Of a stretch of 10,684 bases of DNA, positions 7,344 through 10,684 are shown piece after piece. The position numbers and the translations under genes were made by a program. How positions within the stretch are numbered: the first letter of the stretch is position 1; every line of letters begins with the position of its first letter. The notes below the pieces were generated by a model, which was not told the origin of the DNA, did no database searches, and was given only the letters and a program-made list of their open reading frames with translations. This DNA is from Rhodospirillaceae bacterium. GTDB lineage: Bacteria; Pseudomonadota; Alphaproteobacteria; MPNO01; UBA2964. Location of the stretch: contig JABJKO010000064.1 in the NCBI GenBank assembly GCA_018660305.1, positions 1 to 10,684 on the forward strand. The letters run 5' to 3'.

Positions 7344-10022
7344 GTGGAAAAGAGCATCTACGGCTATATCATCCGTTACAGCAAACCGCAGCAGATCCTG
7401 CTGACGGTGATGGCGGTGTCGTCCTATCCTTTTCTCCTGTGGTTCCTGCAGGTCCCCAAGCTGATCGTCAATCACATCAACGACGCCGTCGACAAGAAGG
7501 GTGAAGCCTTTCAGGTCGATGTGAGCCTCTTTGGGAATTCGCTGTTCGAGATGGAATCCATCGCGTATTTGCTGCTGCTCTGCGTGGCGTTTCTTTGTCT
7601 GGTACTGGTGAACCAGGGATTTAAATACGTTATCAACGTCTATCGCGGGCTGACCGGCGAACGCATGCTGCGCCGGCTCCGTTACGATCTTTATGGCCGG
7701 GTTCTGCGCTTTCCGCAGTCGACATTCCGCAAGCTCTCGCAGGGCGAGATCATCCAGATGATTAATGCCGAGGTCGAACCGCTGGGCGGGTTCTTTGGCG
7801 AGGCGTTCTCCCTGCCGCTTTTCCAGGGCGGATATCTGCTGGTGATATTCGGCTTTATTCTGAGCGAGAGCCTGGTGCTGGCGGGTGCCGCGGTGATGTT
7901 CTACCCCATACAGTTCTACCTGATTCCCAAGCTGCAGCGGCGGGTGAATTTGCTCGGCAAGACGCGGGTTCGGCTGGTGCGGTCGCTGTCGGATCGCATC
8001 GGCGAGACGGTGAGCGGCGTCCAGGAAATTCATGCCCACAATACCGCCCGTTACGAACTGGCCGAATTCGCGCGGCGGCTGGGCGAGATTTTCGATACGC
8101 GGTACCGGATCTATCTCTGGAAATTCGTCATCAAGTTCATCAACAACACGGTCAACCATCTCGGGCCGTTTTTCTTCTATTCTGTGGGTGGCATCCTGGT
8201 CATCCAGGGCGAGCTGAATCTCGGTGCCCTGGTCGCCGTCCTCGCGGCCAATAAGGATCTGGCGGCACCCTGGAAAGAGCTCCTCAATTATTATCAGCGC
8301 CGTGAGGATGCCCGTATCAAATACGAACAGGTGGTCGAGCAGTTCGAGCCGCCCGAGATGATGGACGAGGCCCAGCAGCTCGACGAGCCCGCGGCCATCG
8401 AGCCCATGAGCGGCGCCTATTCGGCGTCCGCCGTGCGCCTCGAAGACGATACCGGCCACGCGCTGATCGATAGCGCGTCCTTCGAGATCGGCACGGGGGA
8501 CCGGGTCGCCATCGTCGGCGCTGGCGGCAGCGGCAAGGATCAATTCGGGCTTCTGCTGGCCCGTCTTGTGAAACCAACCGGCGGCAGCCTGACCATCAAC
8601 GGTGCCAAGCTCGACGATCTCCCCGAAGCCGTCACCGGGCGCCGGATCGGCTATGTGGGCCCGTCGGCCTATATATTTGCGACCACCGTCCGCGAAAACC
8701 TGACATACGGCCTTAAACATCAACCCCTGGGGACCGCCGGCCGCAGCGATGCCGATGAAGAGACATGGGAGGATTTTCTGTCGGAAGCGCGGCGTGCGGG
8801 CAATTCGACCGATGACCCTGCCGCCGACTGGGTCGATTATGCGGCGGCCGGGATTGAGGGGAAAGACGATCTCTCCGACCAGGCGCTTGACGTTCTTCGC
8901 ATGGTCGACATGCAGAGCGATATCTATGAACTCGGGCTGCGCGGCTCCATCGACCCGGCCGCCCAGCCCCTGCTCGCCCGGGATATACTGAAGGCGCGTG
9001 CGAGTTTCCGCGAACGGCTGGCGGGCGATCCCGGCTTCGCGCCGCTGGTCGAGGTTTTTGATCCCGACCGCTATAACGACAACGCGACAGTAGGTGAAAA
9101 CCTGCTGTTTGGCCGGCCCGTTGGCGGCGCGTTCGACCTCGAGCGGCTGGCCGAACATTCCTATGTCCTAGAGGTGCTTGAGAAGGCCGAACTGACCGAC
9201 AAAATGCTGGAAGCCGGGCGTCAGGTGGCGTCGACCATGGTTGAGCTGTTTGCCGATCTGCCGCCGGGCCATGAGTTTTTCGAGCGCTACGCCTTCATCA
9301 GCCATGAGGATCTGCCGGGGTATCAGGCGCTGCTGTCCCGGCTGGGGCGCGAAGGCGTCGAGGCTTTGCGGGACGATGAGCGGACGTCGCTTCTGTCGCT
9401 CCCGTTCCGGCTGTCCCCGGCCCAGCATCGGCTGGATGTGGTCGACGACGCTTTCAAGCAGCAGATTCTCGCGGCGCGACGGATTTTCGCGGACAATCTG
9501 CCGGACGATCTGAAAGACGCCGTCGAACATTTCGACGAAGATGCTTACACCGCCGCGGCGTCCCTGCAGGATAATATCCTGTTCGGCAAGGCGGCTTACG
9601 GCCATGCCCGTGGAGTCGAACGCATCGGCGCCGTCATTGCCGAAGTCATCGATGCGCTGGATCTGCGGCCCGCCGTTATGACGGTGGGGCTCGACTTCAA
9701 TGTGGGGATCGGCGGTGGCCGGCTGTCCTCGGTGCAGCGCCAGAAGCTCGGCCTCGCCCGGGTTGTCCTGAAGCGGCCCGATGTGCTGATCATAAACGAG
9801 GCGACCGCCACCATCGACAGCGCCAGCCAGGGGCGCATATTGGAAAACCTGCTCGATGAATTCGAGGGGCGTGGCGTGATCTGGGTGCTCCATCGCGCAA
9901 GGCTCGCGGAATATTTTAATCGGATATTGGTGGTGCAGGCCGGCCGTGTGGTCGAACAGGGGTCGTTTAACGACCTCAACCGAGACGGCAGCATGCTCCA
10001 CGATCTGATCGGCGCCGAATAG
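7344..10022 (+). CDS. Large ABC exporter (TMD-NBD) with ~297-aa NBD insertion and degenerate ATPase motifs
   Basis: An 892-residue inner-membrane half-exporter. The N-terminal domain has hydrophobic helices near 17-38, 73-97, 152-195 (two) and 258-305 (probably two), consistent with six segments. The NBD starts near 365. Its motifs are Walker A GAGGSGKD (392-399), a Q-loop position occupied by Pro440, TVRENL (448-453), signature LSSVQ (794-798), Walker B LIINE (815-819) and H-loop His850. The spacings K398-P440, L794-N818 and E819-H850 equal those of MsbA, but P440 to L794 is 354 residues against 57. The extra ~297 residues contain repeated post-Q-loop segments. Ser/Thr of Walker A, the Q-loop Gln, the signature glycines and the Walker B Asp are all replaced. 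Typical half-exporters have about 580-620 residues. GTG at 7344 is the only plausible start before the in-frame stop at 7314; a weak GGGGA lies 10 nt upstream. Substrate unknown; the divergent glycosyltransferases suggest a glycoconjugate. Confidence 0.93.
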   Translation: MEKSIYGYIIRYSKPQQILLTVMAVSSYPFLLWFLQVPKLIVNHINDAVDKKGEAFQVDVSLFGNSLFEMESIAYLLLLCVAFLCLVLVNQGFKYVINVYRGLTGERMLRRLRYDLYGRVLRFPQSTFRKLSQGEIIQMINAEVEPLGGFFGEAFSLPLFQGGYLLVIFGFILSESLVLAGAAVMFYPIQFYLIPKLQRRVNLLGKTRVRLVRSLSDRIGETVSGVQEIHAHNTARYELAEFARRLGEIFDTRYRIYLWKFVIKFINNTVNHLGPFFFYSVGGILVIQGELNLGALVAVLAANKDLAAPWKELLNYYQRREDARIKYEQVVEQFEPPEMMDEAQQLDEPAAIEPMSGAYSASAVRLEDDTGHALIDSASFEIGTGDRVAIVGAGGSGKDQFGLLLARLVKPTGGSLTINGAKLDDLPEAVTGRRIGYVGPSAYIFATTVRENLTYGLKHQPLGTAGRSDADEETWEDFLSEARRAGNSTDDPAADWVDYAAAGIEGKDDLSDQALDVLRMVDMQSDIYELGLRGSIDPAAQPLLARDILKARASFRERLAGDPGFAPLVEVFDPDRYNDNATVGENLLFGRPVGGAFDLERLAEHSYVLEVLEKAELTDKMLEAGRQVASTMVELFADLPPGHEFFERYAFISHEDLPGYQALLSRLGREGVEALRDDERTSLLSLPFRLSPAQHRLDVVDDAFKQQILAARRIFADNLPDDLKDAVEHFDEDAYTAAASLQDNILFGKAAYGHARGVERIGAVIAEVIDALDLRPAVMTVGLDFNVGIGGGRLSSVQRQKLGLARVVLKRPDVLIINEATATIDSASQGRILENLLDEFEGRGVIWVLHRARLAEYFNRILVVQAGRVVEQGSFNDLNRDGSMLHDLIGAE
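8712..9563 (+). other. Insertion inside exporter NBD (residues ~457-740)
   Basis: This in-frame segment lies between the first post-Q-loop motif (TVRENLTYG, 448-456) and the last one (SLQDNILFG, 740-748). It is acidic and helix-rich, has no obvious transmembrane segment, and contains a middle copy TVGENLLFG (582-590). Each of the three motifs is followed by a segment of similar pattern: VLRMVDMQSDIYELGL, VLEKAELTDKMLEAGR and VIDALDLRPAVMTVGL. This suggests partial duplication of the NBD helical subdomain rather than insertion of a foreign domain. The boundaries are approximate. Confidence 0.75.
8979..9119 (+). repeat. Intraprotein repeat module A (residues 546-592)
   Basis: Residues 546-592 of the exporter (RDILKAR... 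VEVFDPDRY... ENLLFGRP) align with 706-750, with about 18 identities over 45 aligned positions by eye and a two-residue gap. Shared positions include IL-x-AR, F, L, VE-x-FD-x-D-x-Y, A and N-x-LFG. Confidence 0.7.
9459..9593 (+). repeat. Intraprotein repeat module B (residues 706-750)
   Basis: Residues 706-750 (QQILAAR... VEHFDEDAY... DNILFGKA) are the partner of module A, offset by about 160 residues. The module runs directly into the helical subdomain that leads to the signature motif, so it is the copy continuous with the functional NBD fold. Confidence 0.7.
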
Positions 10023-10027
10023 GCGCG

Positions 10028-10035
10028 AAAGGAGG
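10028..10035 (+). promoter_or_regulatory. Strong Shine-Dalgarno for the cyclic-nucleotide-binding protein
   Basis: AAAGGAGG at 10028-10035 lies 5 nt before the ATG at 10041, close to an ideal ribosome binding site. It contrasts with the weak site and GTG start of the exporter upstream, suggesting more of the small protein is made per transcript. Confidence 0.8.
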
Positions 10036-10040
10036 AAATT

Positions 10041-10487
10041 ATGAGCCTCAATGAAGAAGTTGAACTTTTGCGGAATATACCGCTGTTCAGCAAAATCGAG
10101 CCCTCGAAGCTCAAACTGCTCGCCTTTGCCAGCGAACGCGTCACATTCGCCGCCCAGCAGGAATTGTTTCATCAGGGCGATCATTCCGATACGGCCTATA
10201 TCATTATCGATGGCGACGCCGACGTGGCGGTCGACACGCCGACCGGCGAGATGACCGTCGCCCGGCTGCAAAAGAACGATATCGTCGGCGAAATCGGTAT
10301 TCTGTGCGACGTGCCGCGGACCGCGACCGTGCGGGCGGTGCAAAGCGTCACCACGCTGGCCATCTCGAAGGATCTGTTTTTTCAGATGGTCACCGAATAT
10401 CCCCAGATGGCCATCGAAGTCATGCGCGAACTGGCGCATCGGCTTGAGCACACGACGGCGCAGCTTCGCGAGGCGCGCAGCGCGTAG
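10041..10487 (+). CDS. Stand-alone cyclic-nucleotide-binding domain protein
   Basis: This 148-residue cytoplasmic protein consists almost entirely of one cyclic-nucleotide-binding (Crp-type beta-roll) domain. An N-terminal helix (EEVELLRNIPLFSKIEPSKL, 5-24) leads into the beta-roll with LFHQGDHSDTAYIIIDGDADV (42-62). The phosphate-binding cassette GEIGILCDVPRTATVRA (83-99) has Glu84 and Arg93, the residues that hold the ribose and cyclic phosphate. A C-terminal helix (115-145) follows. There is no helix-turn-helix or catalytic domain, and at 148 residues there is no room for one, so it is not a complete Crp/Fnr transcription factor. It starts 18 bp after the exporter stop with a strong ribosome site, so it is probably co-transcribed. 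A role in sensing cAMP or cGMP and modulating the exporter is inferred from context. The domain call is firm; ligand and partner are unknown. Confidence 0.92.
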   Translation: MSLNEEVELLRNIPLFSKIEPSKLKLLAFASERVTFAAQQELFHQGDHSDTAYIIIDGDADVAVDTPTGEMTVARLQKNDIVGEIGILCDVPRTATVRAVQSVTTLAISKDLFFQMVTEYPQMAIEVMRELAHRLEHTTAQLREARSA

Positions 10488-10504
10488 AGTAAACGCCGAT
10501 CAGT

Positions 10505-10563
10505 TGGAATCACCGCCGACGGGCCGGTCTGGGTGTTTGTCCAAAACGACCGGATTGATTCCA
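10505..10563 (+). terminator. Long imperfect hairpin after the exporter operon, candidate terminator
   Basis: TGGAATCA (10505-10512) pairs perfectly with TGATTCCA (10556-10563), and inside it CCGGTC (10524-10529) pairs with GACCGG (10548-10553). TTATTTT follows at 10568-10574. The position 18 nt after the last stop fits a terminator, but the stem is interrupted and the T-tract is short, so termination is only plausible. Each outer arm contains a GANTC site. Confidence 0.4.
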
Positions 10564-10587
10564 CCACTTATTTTCGTCACCCCCACC

Positions 10588-10684
10588 CTGTATCCGCTTC
10601 GCGGCTACAGCCTCCCCCATCGAGGGGGGGGATTTAAAACTATAAGCCGATGAAAATACTTTCCCTCCCCACTCTATAGGGGGG
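10588..10684. repeat. Palindromic G/C-tract repeat element, cut by the window edge
   Basis: Three palindromes lie in tandem. The first is 10588-10597 with 10601-10610 (CTGTATCCGC, loop TTC, GCGGCTACAG; 9 of 10 pairs). The second is 10611-10618 with 10624-10631 (CCTCCCCC against a G-run, one G-T pair, loop ATCGA). The third is a C-rich tract at 10663-10670 facing the G-run 10679-10684, incomplete at the edge. No coding potential is evident. This looks like a dispersed intergenic repeat (REP-like), and it could also act as a transcript end. Confidence 0.5.

Noticed and set aside
7327..7404. ATG at 7327 as the exporter start
   Set aside because: It is out of frame with the exporter and meets a stop after about 25 codons. 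The GTG at 7344 is in frame.
7226..7504. 92-residue plus-strand frame starting in the divergent intergenic region
   Set aside because: It runs out of frame into the exporter gene, overlaps the inverted repeat and has no ribosome site or recognisable pattern.
7323..9158. 611-residue open frame on the minus strand, antisense to the exporter
   Set aside because: It lies fully opposite a gene with clear ABC motifs. Its product has no recognisable domain and reads as the mirror of GC-rich codon usage.
9168..10451. 427-residue open frame on the minus strand, antisense to the exporter end and the cyclic-nucleotide protein
   Set aside because: Same reason as above: it spans two well-supported plus-strand genes and the gap between them, and no motif is seen in it.
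10041..10487. Calling the cyclic-nucleotide protein a Crp/Fnr transcription factor
   Set aside because: The protein ends after the C-terminal helix of the sensor domain, and no helix-turn-helix region is present before the stop.
10588..10684. CRISPR array
   Set aside because: There are only short self-complementary units of unequal sequence, with no regular spacers or identical direct repeats.

Overview
The window looks like the chromosome of a high-GC alphaproteobacterium, probably near the Rhodospirillales or Rhizobiales. I infer this from the GC-rich third positions, the GTG starts, the style of the proteins and the GANTC sites; no marker gene settles it. It holds two divergent transcription units that meet in a 159-bp intergenic region (7185-7343), plus a non-coding, repeat-rich right end (10488-10684).

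Left unit (minus strand, read 7184 -> 1): seven tightly packed genes. In transcription order they are a MurG-like GT-B glycosyltransferase (COG4671 type), two GT4-like glycosyltransferases, a histidine-phosphatase-family enzyme, a second MurG-like glycosyltransferase, a small membrane protein with a possible PH-like domain, and the N-terminal 423 residues of a double-NBD peptide-type ABC ATPase that runs off the left edge. The first junction is a 5-nt gap and the other five are 4-nt ATGA/GTGA overlaps, so the genes are probably translationally coupled. Together they suggest synthesis of an envelope glycan or glycolipid. The product cannot be named from the sequence.

Right unit (plus strand, 7344 -> 10487): an 892-residue ABC exporter followed 18 bp later by a 148-residue stand-alone cyclic-nucleotide-binding protein with a strong Shine-Dalgarno. 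The exporter is the most unusual object here. Its NBD motifs keep the spacing of MsbA, except for about 297 extra residues between the Q-loop and the signature. That insertion contains repeated copies of the segment that normally follows the Q-loop. Several ATPase motifs are also altered: GKD in place of GKS/T in Walker A, no Q-loop Gln, LSSVQ in place of LSGGQ, and NE in place of DE in Walker B. The catalytic Glu and the H-loop His remain.

Working model (inference): the left unit builds a glycoconjugate, the modified exporter moves it or a related substrate, and the cyclic-nucleotide protein reports second-messenger level to the exporter or an unknown partner. The shared intergenic region contains a perfect 8-bp inverted repeat that could coordinate both units. 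The right end carries a hairpin that may terminate the right unit, then a G/C-tract palindromic repeat cut by the window edge.
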